Source: Cololabis saira (taxonomy: Eukaryota; Chordata; Actinopteri; Beloniformes; Belonidae). From it: DNA of 64,000 bases. The notes beneath the pieces were generated by a model, which made no database searches, was not told the DNA's origin, and saw only the letters and a list, made by a program, of their open reading frames with translations. The position numbers and the translations under genes were made by a program. Positions 25,310 to 37,900 of the stretch are shown piece after piece (the stretch's first letter is position 1; each line of letters begins with the position of its first letter). The DNA lies in assembly GCF_033807715.1 (NCBI RefSeq), contig NC_084590.1, forward strand, positions 36,793,505 to 36,857,504, read 5' to 3'.

Positions 25310-25680
25310 CTTCGGGGGGGGGGGCTTTGGCTAGGGTGGTTGAGCAGGTCGTCCAATGATCCAAGGATTGGCGGTTCAACCCCCCACGCCCTCCAGTCAT
25401 CTGTCGTTGTGTCCTTGGGCAAGACACTTCACCCTCCCTGCCTCCAGTGAGGGTCTTGCTGGTGTGTGAATGTGTATAAATGGTGGTGGTCAGAGAAGCC
25501 GTTGGCACGGATGGGCTGCCACATTTCCAGCACCCTGCCCCAGGGCAGCTGTGGCTACACATGTAGTTTACTATCACCAAGTATGAATGGAATGAGATGA
25601 GTGAATGAATGATATGCGACCATTGTAAAGCAACCTTGGGTTCCTTGAAAGGTGCTATATAAATGCAAGTTATTATTATT
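25310..25680 (+). mobile_element. tRNA-derived SINE with L2-like 3' end
   Basis: The head resembles a tRNA-derived promoter: GGTTGAGCAGGTCGTCC (A-box region) and GGTTCAACCCCC (B-box-like) near 25370. The body contains GTCCTTGGGCAAGACACTTC and it ends GGTGCTATATAAATGCAAG followed by ATT repeats. This matches a common fish SINE layout with an L2-type 3' tail. It abuts the LINE fragment that follows. Confidence 0.65.
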
Positions 25681-26025
25681 CAGATGCCCGAGCCACTGCA
25701 TCCGGCTCCTCTCGATGCGGAGGATCAGTGGCTCTACTCTGAGCCCCTTCCGGATGTACAAGCTTCTAACCCTATCTCTAAAGGAGATCCCCGACACCCT
25801 GCAGGGGCTTGTATTAGTAATCAACAGCTACAAGCGGTGTATCCGCCAATCGTGCATACAAGATGCTGAGATGGCTGGAGCATTTGGTGAGGATGCCTCC
25901 TGGATGCCTCCCTGGTGAGGTCTTCTGGGCATGTCCCACTGGGATAAGACCCCTGGGAAGACCCAAGACATGCTTGAGGGATTATGTTTCGCAGCTGACC
26001 TGGGAACTAGAGTCTAGAGTTCTGA
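25681..26025. pseudogene. LINE family A fragments in opposite orientations
   Basis: At about 25681-25800 the minus strand encodes a block similar to the LINE C-terminal region (RDRVRS...VEPL...IERS...WLGHL). From about 25863 the plus strand encodes the next part of the same protein (LRWLEHLVRMPPG, then ...RPLGRPKTCLRDYVSQLTW). The two halves overlap at the RWLGHL block and point away from each other, the same inverted-then-sense arrangement as in the 17465-21070 copy. It is decayed, with stops in both parts. Confidence 0.6.
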
Positions 26026-26392
26026 ACAGAGCCCGCTGTCAGTCAGTGTTTTCATTTTTGATAGAAGTGAAGAAGGATCGAAAATACGATGGCTAATAAT
26101 GAAAATATAATATAATCAAACACAATCCAAATCCAAACTGATGAGATGATAGAGTGTAGTGTAGTGTCTGTTCCATCGCTGTTTATCTAATATGTTTACC
26201 ATCGTTAACTTTGATTCGCTAGTCAAGGGCTACCACTCCACCAATCAGATTGGTCATAGTAGCCGACGGCGAGTGGCCGATTCTACATGTCCAATCGGCC
26301 AAAATTAACATCGACACCGACAGACGACTGCACAGGACACACCAACCCGCCTCATCCGACTGCCCGACGATATCCAATGGTCGATAATCAGG

Positions 26393-27325
26393 TTGATGTG
26401 TCCCGGCCTTAACAGTTTGCTCATTTGCATAGATTTTAATAATCACGTTTGCTGTCCATCCAACCGGATGGCAAATGAGCTTCAAAGTCTTTTAGTCTCT
26501 TTAAACCTGATACAATTTGTTAATATCCCCACACATAAGCACAGTCATATACTGGATCTTATAATGACCCTTGTTCTTCCAGTATTCATCTCATAAATAT
26601 GTGACATTTGTATTTCAAACCCTGACGTATTTGAGTTTTCAGTTCCTCGTACTGATGCCAAATCTCACATTCCAGTCGCTGTAGCATCATCACGTCCACC
26701 ACTGCTGGAGAATTTGCTGCTGCTTTCATGAACACTTCTCTTTTTGCTAAGGATGAACTGGCAGCTCTAACCAGCCTAGGCTGTTATTAAATACAATGAT
26801 GTTTGTTATATCTTCCAATGTTTTAAACCATGTGTTAAAGTCAACCTGAGTTTTCTTTCTTCATTATTTTGTTAACAAGGTGGCTTCTATAAGGCTGAAT
26901 ATTAATAATACTTCTAATGGTCCTAATATATGTTCTTCTCCTGTGCCTTCTGCTGTGTTTAATGTGTTTGATCCAGAGTCCTTATCACTCCTCTCTGAAT
27001 TGGTCCAGCGGTTGAGATCACCCAACTGTCCTCTGGACTCTATTCCGTCTTGACGTAGACAGGTTTTTAACACAGTAGGGTCTCGTCTCCCCTGTTTCAT
27101 TAACAGCTGTCTTAGTTCAGGGTCTGAGCCAACTGTTTTAAGCATGCTGTGGTCAGACCTCTGCTCAAGACACCTATCAAGTCCTGTTAAGGTTTAGACT
27201 AGCGTCCTGTTTACCTTTCTTTTCCCAAGGTTTTAGAAAAAGTTATTCTCCATCAGGTGCTGCCTTTTTGGAAGAGAATTATTTTTTCAAAAAAATTCCC
27301 ATCTGGATTTAAATTATGTTTTCAT
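26393..27325 (+). pseudogene. Old L2-like LINE, 5' part (endonuclease and start of reverse transcriptase)
   Basis: The frame at 26393-26596 retains an endonuclease-like block (FNNHVCCPSNRMANE...LNLIQFVNIPTH...HILDL). Around 27150-27315 reading frames with stops give a VVRPLLKTP...VLEKVILHQVLPF...KKFPSGFK series, the beginning of an L2-type reverse transcriptase. The element is interrupted at about 27325 and resumes near 29170. Endonuclease and RT are frameshifted relative to each other. Confidence 0.6.
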
Positions 27326-29165
27326 GAGTGTGTTTTTTCTCAGTTATGGAAGACAGCAAAGGTAACTCCATTACCTAAAAACAGCAGAGAGCCATTTTCA
27401 GGACCAAACAGCAGGCCAATTAGCATTCTACCTGTCTTGGGCAAACTTTTTGAGGGAATAATATATAAGCAGATTCATCAGTATTTTGAAGAAAACAGCA
27501 TCAACTCTGATCTTCAACATGCTTATAAAACAGTATTTTCCACTTGTACAGCTCTAACATCTCTTACTGATGACTGGTTAAAAAGAATTGACGAGAAATC
27601 AGTAGTAGGAGCTGTACTGTTAGACTTCAGTGCAGCTTTTGACATTATAGATCATGATTTATTACTTATGAAGTTATTGGCTTACAGGTTTAAAGATTCG
27701 GCTGTTGATTTTATGAGAAGTTACTTGTCAAACAGAAAACAATGCGTAATGTTTAATGGTTCTCTTTCAAACACTGTAACACTGGAAAGTGGTATTCCAC
27801 AAGGGAGTTGCCTGGGACCTCTACTCTATTCCATCTTTGTTAACGACATGCCATATCTACTTAAAAATGCGAGTATGGTGATCTACGCGGATGATACCAC
27901 AATGTATGTCTCTGCAGAAAGTATTGAATCTGTTAACAAGTCGCTACAACAAGAGTTGATGCTGGTTTCTAACTAGGTAGAAGAGAACAAACTAAAACTA
28001 AATGTCTTGAAAACTAAATGTGTTGTTCTTGGTTCTAAACATGCCCTGAGGTCTGATCCTAAGTTGTGTCTTTCTGTGCAAGGTGTTGCCATTGAACAGG
28101 TCAAAAAAGCCAAACTGTTGGGAGTGACTGTAGATGAAACATTATCTTGGTCTTCTCATATTAATAATATTGTGTCTAAAATGAGTAGTAACATCTCTTA
28201 TATTAGAAGAAGTACCTATCTGCTGAATGAAACAACTGTCAAATTATTAATTCAATCTCTAGTCTTGTCTCATCTTGACTACTGCTCAACAGTTTGGTCC
28301 TGTGCCTCCAAACAAGAACTAGTAAAACTCCAGCTCACTCAGAACAGAGCGGCACGCCTTGCTCTCCGCTGCTCTATCCGAAGCAATGTTGAGAGTATGC
28401 ATGCTGAGCTGTCTTGGATGATGGTGAAGGATAGACTAGCATGCAGCCTTATTATGTTTTTGAAAAACATCTGTATCTTACGCAAACCTGGCTTCTTGCT
28501 TATGCAGCTGCTACCAACAAATAATAGACACAGCTATGATACCAGACTGGCCCTAGCTAATCACTTTTCTCTGCCTATGCCCAGAACCAATGCATTGAAA
28601 AAAACAGTAATGTATAGAGCAGTCACACACAGGAACCATCTCCCCCCATGTCTAGTTGCAATAATCAAGGTGTCAAATTTTAAAAGGAGACTGAAGCAGC
28701 TGTGGTTCAGAAGGAAGTTATGATCGGTCCTAGGTATACATTGTGATTATGTTGCAAATTGTAAGTATATTATAAATTGAATAGTAATATGGAGTGCAAC
28801 TGCTGATTTGAAAGAGCTGCAACTATTAGCTATTGTTGAAAAGCTGCAGTTGAATGGATGTTGGGATGGTTCCTATGTAAAACCTTGTGGTTTTGTTGTT
28901 GCAACTATTTTTGTTCATAAGTGGATACAGATCTGGTGATAGTAGCAAATATTGTTACTTAAGATGTTGATGTTTTTGGTTGGTTATTTAATCTTTTCTT
29001 TTCTTTTTGTTTTAACTTATTATTTTAGGAATTCTGGTGAATGTTTTCACCCTTTTTGATTTGTGATTATTGTAATCTTTTGTATGTCTTTTTGTGGACC
29101 CCAGGAAGAATAGTCTTCACATGGTGAAGACTAATGGGGCTCCTTATCAAATAAACAAATAAACA
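27326..29165 (+). mobile_element. 5'-truncated LINE (family B, jockey/CR1-like) inserted into the L2-like LINE
   Basis: The insertion starts near 27326, where reverse-transcriptase sequence of a different family begins (QLWKTAKVTPLPKN). It ends after a 3' UTR of about 0.4 kb with a tandem AAATAAAC tail at 29149-29172. L2-like coding is read on both sides, which fixes the insertion as nested. Target duplication was not clear. The 5' end is truncated within the RT domain, as is usual for LINE insertions. Confidence 0.75.
27341..28723 (+). pseudogene. LINE reverse transcriptase plus C-terminal domain, one in-frame stop
   Basis: Two consecutive open frames (27257-27976 and 28007-28723) lie in the same phase and are separated only by TAG at 27974-27976, where the family normally has Trp (TGG). 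RT motifs are intact: RPISILPVLGKL, motif A LDFSAAFDIIDH, motif B GIPQGSCLGPLLYSIF, and the catalytic YADDTTMY. The C-terminal part carries KLLGVTVDETLSWSSHI, then a region with LSHLDYCSTVW and a basic end. No frameshift disrupts the 460 codons outside the single stop, so this is a comparatively young copy, already truncated upstream. Confidence 0.8.
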
Positions 29166-30040
29166 AATAAACAAACCTGTTCCAGCATTAAATCTGCTCT
29201 GTAAAAGGTCCAGAATGACCCTCTTCTGTCCCTGGATGCTAAAAGGCCTGAGCTTCTAGTTATGCTGGACGCTCCTTCTCAGATGTTTAAATCAACTTGT
29301 TGGCCTTCAGGGACTTGTGCAGGAGTAGTTTAGGTCCTATTTTACAAACAGGAATGACCTTTCCTCCTTCTCAACACCTCTGACGCCTGGTGTGCCACAC
29401 AGATCCATTTTTTGGCCTGTAAAATTTTCCATATACATGCTGCTCTTAGGATCAGTGTTTTCACAAGATAGTATCACCTTTCATCTGTAGACAGATCATC
29501 TACAAATCTATCTGCCTATTACGCCCAGCTCATCAAACACATTCAATTCTATTCATAGATGTTTGGATGGCATCAAACTCTGGCTAGGACATAATTTTGT
29601 CATTTGAGAAACTGAGTCTATAACGTTTTCCTTTTCCAAGTGGCCCCTCAGTGTAGTATATACAGTAGCTTCAGGTCTTGATGCTCTGGCCCCTTATCTT
29701 TGCCACGTGGTCAAAAATCTGGGTGTGACGTTAGGAGTTCAAAATTTGATAAAGAGATTGACTTTGTTGTCAAGGCAAGCTTTTGTCAACTTCGACTCCT
29801 TACTAAAGTAAAAGCCCTTCCTGCAATGTAGTCCCCTTGAGAAAGCCATCCACGCATTTATCAATACCTGGCTTGATTACTATAATGCATTTTATTCTGG
29901 AAATAAAGGGCGGCTGGGTAATTTTATTATTATCTGGGTATATGATGCAGCAGTACCTTTGCAAATCACTGAATGGCATATTTTCAGACTTGGTGGCCCC
30001 AAACAAAGTAAAATGACTATTTTTGGGTTGATATTCATTT
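29166..30040 (+). pseudogene. Old L2-like LINE, 3' part
   Basis: After the nested LINE, coding similarity to an L2-type reverse transcriptase resumes with many stops: a SSIKSAL-KVQNDPLLSLDAK block at about 29180, TPGVPHRSIFWPVKFSIYM around 29390-29440, and an NLGVTLGVQ-like block around 29720. This is a fossil. It marks the second half of the element that begins near 26393. Confidence 0.55.
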
Positions 30041-31168
30041 AAAGATCCTCTTTAAGGTGTACTTATAGACTGTTATTTGTTAGGATGCAACAGCTGGAGT
30101 GAGAGGATCGATATACCTGTGTAGCTTTTTAATGGAATACTTTTGGGGACAAAAACAGGTCCACATCTAGAATGAAGACATAGTTGATACTTAGATTGAA
30201 TGTGAGATTTATGTGGGTTGCACAGTAAGAATAATAGGAAATGTCCTCTGAAGTGACGGAAACTCAACTGTGCATAGACCGAAAGAGGATGAGATGGTAT
30301 TTTCTTTGTTGTAAAACCCACTTTCACAGGCTGCAGTTCTCACTATCACACTATGCCTGCCAGTTTCATAAGAGATCATTCAAACAACCGTTACAAACCA
30401 CACAATCAAAATGTGTTCAAAGCAGCCTTTTAATTAGGTCACTTCATTCACTGTCACCCTCCTGTGGTTTCAATGACTCAACACTAAAGCTGATCAGCAA
30501 ATAAAAAAAGATAATTAGAGATGGCGAACGCTGACTCGTGTTGCTCTGTTGAGTCCCTGCATGACATATTGCCTTCCTTGTGCATTAGTTCGCTTGCACT
30601 TTTTTAGTTACAGGATGAGAAATTGTGGAAATAAGTTTGTCTGAAGGGAAAAAAACAATAGCCTTAGAGAAAAAGAGAATAATAAGGCTATAAAATAATG
30701 ACCATGAGTGAGTGATTTCCCAAAGTGCAGGGCAGTAGCAGCAGCAAGCTGTCTGTGCTGTCAGACAGGCAGTCTCTGAGAGTCCCCACAGGGACAGGAT
30801 GGTATGAATGACGCACGGCTTACCGTTACCCAAGGCGCCCAACTATATGAGGTGGCCGAGTAACTGAACAGAAACTCCATGCATGGAGATGTGGAGAAAA
30901 CAAACTATTGGCACCTGAGAAGAGAAAAATGTAAAAGGCATGCAAATCTTCACCAAAGTGTGTCAAAGAACAGAACAGTGAAGCAGCCATGAGTTAGTGT
31001 GTGGGCATGTGGGTCTATGAGTGGCAGCAAACATGCACACATGTCAATGTCAGCTGGAGAGGGTGTGTACCTATAACTATAAACCACAGAAAGCACACAC
31101 TCTCTAAATACCCCTGTGTCTTACATGCGCTTGGTGCATCCACCTCTGTGTCACTTGATGACACCATC
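30041..31168. other. Upstream flank of the Ig-receptor gene
   Basis: No gene or repeat with clear ends was recognised. The transcription start of the downstream gene should lie near its 3' end, but I see no TATA box close to 31,169 that I would call with confidence. Confidence 0.4.
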
Positions 31169-31598
31169 ATGGGATGCTCTTGGCTGTTGCTTTTGGGTCT
31201 CGTCCTAAATGTTTCTCATTGCTTGGAAATAGAAGGTAAGTCTGCAGGGTTTACAACCCATCTGTGACTGTCAGCTGTTGATGTGTTTATTTTTATGAGA
31301 CCTTAAGGTCTTTATTTAACATGTGGCATTTACGCGCAACAGTACTGCTGCTTTTTTTTTTTTTGTTTGGAGGGTTTTTATTCCTTCCATATTAGTCAAA
31401 TTATAAATGCACACAGGAAATAAAATCATATAATAAAGAGAAGATAGTTAAGTAGTTCTACAATATACAGCTGCAGGCCTGTTTTTAATGTCAGTGTGGC
31501 AGACCGTTTATTGTTATTGATCAGCTGTGTCACCTAAAACCCAAGCAATTCCTTTACAGTCTTTAAAACTAATATATGAGGGTCATTACATTTTTGTG

Positions 31599-31634
<36 letters not shown>

Positions 31635-31655
31635 TGTGTGTGTGTGTATGTGTAT

Positions 31656-31739
<84 letters not shown>

Positions 31740-31861
31740 CCCTTGACAGCATGCAGTTATACAGAAACTCGACTGTTAGTAGACTTTGGTATCTGCAGAG
31801 TCACTGAATGAATGTTTAAATGTGAGAAAAGGCTCTGGCTCCCGAAAAGACTGAGTATCTT

Positions 31862-31956
<95 letters not shown>

Positions 31957-34900
31957 TTCACTGCTCAATTGTTGCTGTCTGGTGAGAAAAAGAAGCCCCC
32001 AGGGTTCAGGAAATATGATGCACTGCATGAAGGCATGTTTTCTTTCTTGGTTACTACTTAGTTAGTATCCTTAAGCCATGCTTTTTTCCCCCCATTCTTG
32101 GCTGACATTTATTTTGGCAATAACTTGCAAGGGCAAATGGTTTATGGACTCAGAAGACATAATTGAAGTGATACAGCATATTTATTTCTCTCCTCTTAAA
32201 AGGCTTTGGAAACCCTCCACATTGTTTCCATTTGCTGTGATATATAGGGAGACCAGCAGCTTTGCAGCTTCACCAGTGCTGGATGCAAACAGTTTAGTTT
32301 AGCCTGCAGCAGCTGGCTGCATATTTCGGTGTACCATGACGCAGTGCAGCAGCACGTTTTCATCATTGTACTCATCATGTATATAAAGCTGAAAAGAAGC
32401 TCTCGGCTTCAGCTGACTGATAAAACAAACTGTCCTCAAGTGCACTTTGAGTAAGAGAGCAGGGGAAGGAGAGTGAGGAGGACTCGCTGTGCACTACAGG
32501 AAAGACAGCACGGTGTCCTCCCTTCAAAGTGCTGCATCCTGTCAGTGCCTGTTAAATCCCCTTTCCTTTAACAGCTCCCTTTAACTGCAGCTGACTTCTG
32601 TTCCAGGTATCTGTGTGACGACCCAGACACCACTTCTAGAGCGCTTTCACTAACACGCTGGCGAGACCAGGCTACATTTAACAAAAACCAATGTTTCCAA
32701 TGAAAAAGCCCTTTGAGTGTAGACAGCAACAACTTTAATTAAAAAAGGGCAAAATGCCTCCACTAATATGTTTCAGAATGACATTAATTTGCTGCAAATA
32801 AAACTGAATGAATTGCTTCTGGACAGAATTTGCTGCAGAAAACCAGTTGGCTGAGTAAAATGTGACCATTTTACGGTTCCGCTCAAGTGAGTGAACTTTC
32901 AATGATCCACATACGTTTTCTGTTGCTGCTGCTGTCTTTGACATAAAAGGCTGAATGGTTATCAGCCAACCAATCATACACTTATATAGCTGCATGAGTG
33001 GCTGTCGAACAGTTTGTTGAACATCCTTCTGGGTTTGAATCCTGTGTGAGAACCTTCTTAATTTTCAATTTTAATCTTTTCTTCTTAGTTTAGACACCTA
33101 TTCTACTTTAATCAGGAAACCAACAGACTAATTGCACTCTTTTGATTAAGATTAACTGAGATCATAGGTATTTGTGGATTGCAAAAACATCAAAGTGCCA
33201 ACATTGTATTATTAGACTTCTGTGGGTGCAAATATTCGTGATTCCTAGAGGTTGAATCCAAATGACATCTTGAGGCTGTGATGCTGAGTAAAGCATTTCA
33301 AGTAGAAGATGTGGAGTGCTTCAACATGTAACTCTATGTACCGTAACAACTTATTGCAAAAAACCTAGAAAACAAGTGTTACTGTCACACAGCGATTGTG
33401 TTGTAAAGATGCACCAGAGATACCCTCTTCATTCCACCTCCACTCTCCAGCTGTGCATTCCCAGTGACACCACTGTGCGCCCTGTCCAAGTCCCTCCCCT
33501 CTACATCGCTGTCCACAGTCAGCAGCAGGTCCCAAATGTGTCTGGTCACTGGCTGCTTTATTTAGTCAGCAATAAATAATGGAAATTGCTGAATAAAAGA
33601 CAATACAAATTCAACTTTGTCCCTGTTTTTTCCCCTATGGGACACAAACTGTAGTGCTGCTTTAGTTTTGGGTATTCTGACTGCAGATCTGAAAGGCGCT
33701 GTCAGACCACCATCCGGCCCGACAGCCTGATCTGATACATCTTTCCAATTGTCATTTCACACATTGCACACACTATGGCTAAATTTGCTGTCTCCCAAGG
33801 TGATGTATCCACGGAAACCAAATACTGCTTCACCTTCTGTCCCATTCACACAGGACATCAAAGCGCCACAGAGGTGGAATAACAAACTATCTTATTACTA
33901 TTTTACTTAACCTTTTCATTTTATTTCTGGCTCCTATTCTGTGTGTTTAAATACAAACTTTGTTTCCAACTAAGAAATGCTAACATCAGCACGCTGACCC
34001 AGTGACCTCAGAAAATGAAAGTAAGAAAGTAAGTTAGTAAACATTTTCTGTTAAATATCACTTGTGCTTCAAGTCACTTCCAATCTCATTTCTATTAATT
34101 AGTCATTGGCGACCTCTAACTGTAATGGAGAACCTGAATACCTTACGGCTACAGTTATTCTGGCTCATTTATCGCAGTTTCACATCTGATGAAAGACAAA
34201 AAGTATGTTTGAAACCTTTCCAAACCCACAGCAACGTGCATCTAATCACCCTGCACATCGCCCTCTCTAGAACAGGACGCGTCTTCCTCCTCGAAAGTTC
34301 TGCTTTGCTGTTGTTTCTGATTGTCGATTGTGTTCAGACGAACTTGTGACCTCTCATTCCTACCGAGCATCATGTTCTTTTGTGTCTCCCAGGTTCAGGT
34401 GCGGAGCAGACCTTCGTGATCTCTCACAACGCCACGGCGCTCCTCGGGGAGGACGTGTACCTGAGCTGTAGATATCAGGGCGACAGTCAGATCCACAGCG
34501 GCAAGTGGAAGCGCCAGACCAATTCTAAAAGTAAACTCAAGCGCCTGGCGGGATTTCTGAACGGGAAACCCTTCAGCAACGATGACTTCTCAGACCCGGA
34601 CTCTCCCACCAACCTCACGGTTCGGATGAAGGTGTCCAGCGTGGAGGCAGAGGGAGAGTACATCTGTGAATTTGAGTCTGAGGAAGAGTATTTCTATGAG
34701 AGTGTTTTCGTCACTGTATTAGGTAAGTTACTGTGTAGGGCTGGGCGATATGGACCAAAAGTCATATCTCGATATTTTCTAGCTGAATGGCGATACTCGA
34801 TATATATCTCGATATTTTTTCTGTGCCATAATTGGGGTTTCCCCCAAAGCCTTATAGCATAGCATCTCTGTTAGCTTCATCTTTTTCTGAGGCAAACCCT

Positions 34901-37900
34901 TAAAAAAACAGTCAGTTTTAATACAAAGCCTCGTGCCAAATGTCACACAGGTTCCTTTATTAACAGAGGTCTGCACAATATCAAAATGTATAAAACAAAT
35001 GAAATAAAAATAAACTGCCTGCATATATAGAATAAAAATGCTTCTTGAATAAAATAAAACAAATATCCCTTTCCTGCATAACCATTAAATTAAAATACAC
35101 TGTGCAATTAATACAATGTAGACAGTAACAGGCAGACTTTTCCACTGAGGTTGACAGTTGTGCAAATAACAAAACATTTGTGCAAATCTCAAATAAAACA
35201 TTCAAGTCCATTTTTCACAAAATAAGCTATGTCAAAATCATAAAAAAAAAAAAATGTAAAAAAAAAAAAAAAAAGATTTTTTTTTTTTAAATCGATATAA
35301 ACGATATTGTCTCGTACCATATCGTGTTTGAAAATATATCTATATATATAGTAAAATCTCGATATATCGCCCAGCCCTATGTGTTATAAAATGAACATTT
35401 TGAAGTCTAAGGCAACATTTAACGCGTGAATTTGTTCCCAGCTCGGCCGGATATACAGGTCCAAGTGAAGGAGGAGACCATCAGTGACACCTCGTACCAG
35501 TCTGTGTCGTGCTCTGCGGTCGGTGGGAGGCCCACAGCTCAGATCAGCTGGTTGGTGGGCGGCCTTCCTCCCTCAGATCCCCCCTTCACTGTGAACCTGA
35601 GTGAAACTCCTCACTCAAACGGCACCTCCTCCCTGAGCAGCGTCCTCCGCTTCCCCACCCACTTACAGGACAGCGACACGGTGACATGTGCAGTCCAGCA
35701 CCCAACCCTCCCAAACCCTGAACTCACCACAGTGAGGGTTGAAACATACGGTAAGTGCATCGTTCACGACTCCAGTTGGGAGGTGTTGCATCAACCAGTT
35801 GAAGATTTGCAATCAAACATCACGACTCAGCATCTTGCAACACCATAACGTTTTCCTCCTGTTCCTTCTCACTCTGCTCCACATACACACTGACAGACCA
35901 TTAATCACATTACACAGCGCAGTGCATTCATGTGGGAATGCAGTCTTCCAGAGAAGTTGAGCAAAGGGAACAAAAAGGCAGCAAAATTCAAGAAACTTAG
36001 AAAAGAACAAAAAAAAATGGTGCAAGGTACAACGTTGGTGATTGTTCAAGAAGAATGTGCATGTCGACACCTGTCAATCTTGTAAAGCAAGTTTCAGTTT
36101 CCTGATCTTTTTTTTTACTTTCTGCACACCACATAGTATTAATGTGTGCACAGGATACATTATTTGTCCTCTGATGACAGCTGGGAGACGCTCCACCCTC
36201 CCCTCCGTGACCCTGAACAGAAGGAAGCGCCCATACAAGACGGATGGAGGGGGGCTTTAAATGTACAATCTGTGAAATTAGGAAAGCAGTGGGTGTCACA
36301 GTAAAGCCAACCACGTAAACGGGCTGAAAACAGGAAGTGAAACCTTACTTTTTTTATCTTTCAGTCCCTCAATATTATTTTGTTTCCTAAATAAGGGAGA
36401 CCTTTCATTAATGTTTTTTGTGAAAAGAAATGTACAAGTTCACTCCATTCTGCATGAAAGTGACTCATATGCCCTTTACCGTTACCAGTGGGGTTTTGTG
36501 GGCAGGTTTCAGGCAAGCTGAACAGATATTAATCGAAAAATGGACTGGAAAATGTTTGAGTCTACTCATTAGTCAGAGATAATTCTTACTTGCAAATCCA
36601 ACACAGTGAACAAATCCTGCACATTTGGGCTGAATTGGAACGTAATCGTACTGAAAAGGAGCGTCTTGTTTGCTTTTTGTGCAAAGCGGCTTGAGGAGAC
36701 GATTGTTGTGAACACATACAAACTGCGCTGAAATGAATACCAGCAGACCTTCTGGTTATTTTCAACTGGTTATTTCAACTGATCCTGACTGCACCCCGAA
36801 AACAAAGCTGAACTGAGTGGAGCGGAGCTGTAAGCACACCACGCAGTAGAAAAACCTCCACGGGACACGTCAGACTACGTGCTTAAAATCGTTCTTACCA
36901 ATTACCTCCAGTGGTCAGTGTATCAGCAGCTGCCTTTGCTGTATTAAGGCATTCATTTTCCAAACTTTCTTCAGGGTTGCGGGGGGGTTTGGACCCTTTC
37001 CCAGCTGTCACAGGTTTGAGGCATCTGTGCTAACCACCACACCACAACCAGTGTAATATGATTGGAGCTCTGACATCATGCTGTAATACATATTTGTATT
37101 TCCATCTATTTTAAATTGCATATATGAGAACAATCCCATTAGGATGAGTGAGGCCAGTTGGCTCATTTGTCCACAATTCATCCACACTCCACTGAGGCAA
37201 AGCTGCTTAGGTAGCTTCCAACACGTCTTTGTTTAAATCTGCAAATAACATTTGGTGTTAACAGATGGAGATTTTTCCGCTGAGGAGTGATGATTCCCCG
37301 ACACCCGAGGTTTTCTTACCTCTTTTATTCATTAGGGATGGCTGGCTAATGCAAGTCAATTCAACTCTCATGTATTTGATAATAGACTTGGTTCTCAGCT
37401 GATTCCCCGTATTAAAGCCTGAGCTTCTCCCAGCTTTGCTCGGACAGCAGCTGGGCCAGACATCTGCTCTCAGCTGTGGCTCAGCCAACAGATGGGACAG
37501 GTGATAAGCCTAAGTCATCATTCTCCAAAAACCAAGCAGAAGCCCCTTTTGGCCCATGTTTAGCTAACATTCAGCTCATCCGGCCCCAGCTTCCTATTCA
37601 ACAAAAAACACAGTGATCCTCTACTTGCTATCTGACTTTTTAATTAGCTGGAAAAAACATTAGGAGCTTGTGAAAGAAAAACTCTTCTCGCCCTTTCTTC
37701 CTGCTTCTCAGCAAAGCCAAATGTGACCATTAAAGCAGAGATGGTACAGCAAGGAGGAAATGATTTCTGGGTGGTCTCCTGCATTTCATCCGGAGGGAGA
37801 CCCGGCACAGACGTCTCTCTGGCTTTGAACATGACTGAAGAGCTGCGGAGGGAGAACGACACAAACGGAGACGCGCAGAGACTCTCGGTGCATCTCCCTG

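Noticed and set aside
31527..32065. Open frames rich in Arg-Glu, Cys-Val or His-Thr
   Set aside because: They are translations of GA and GT microsatellites in an intron.
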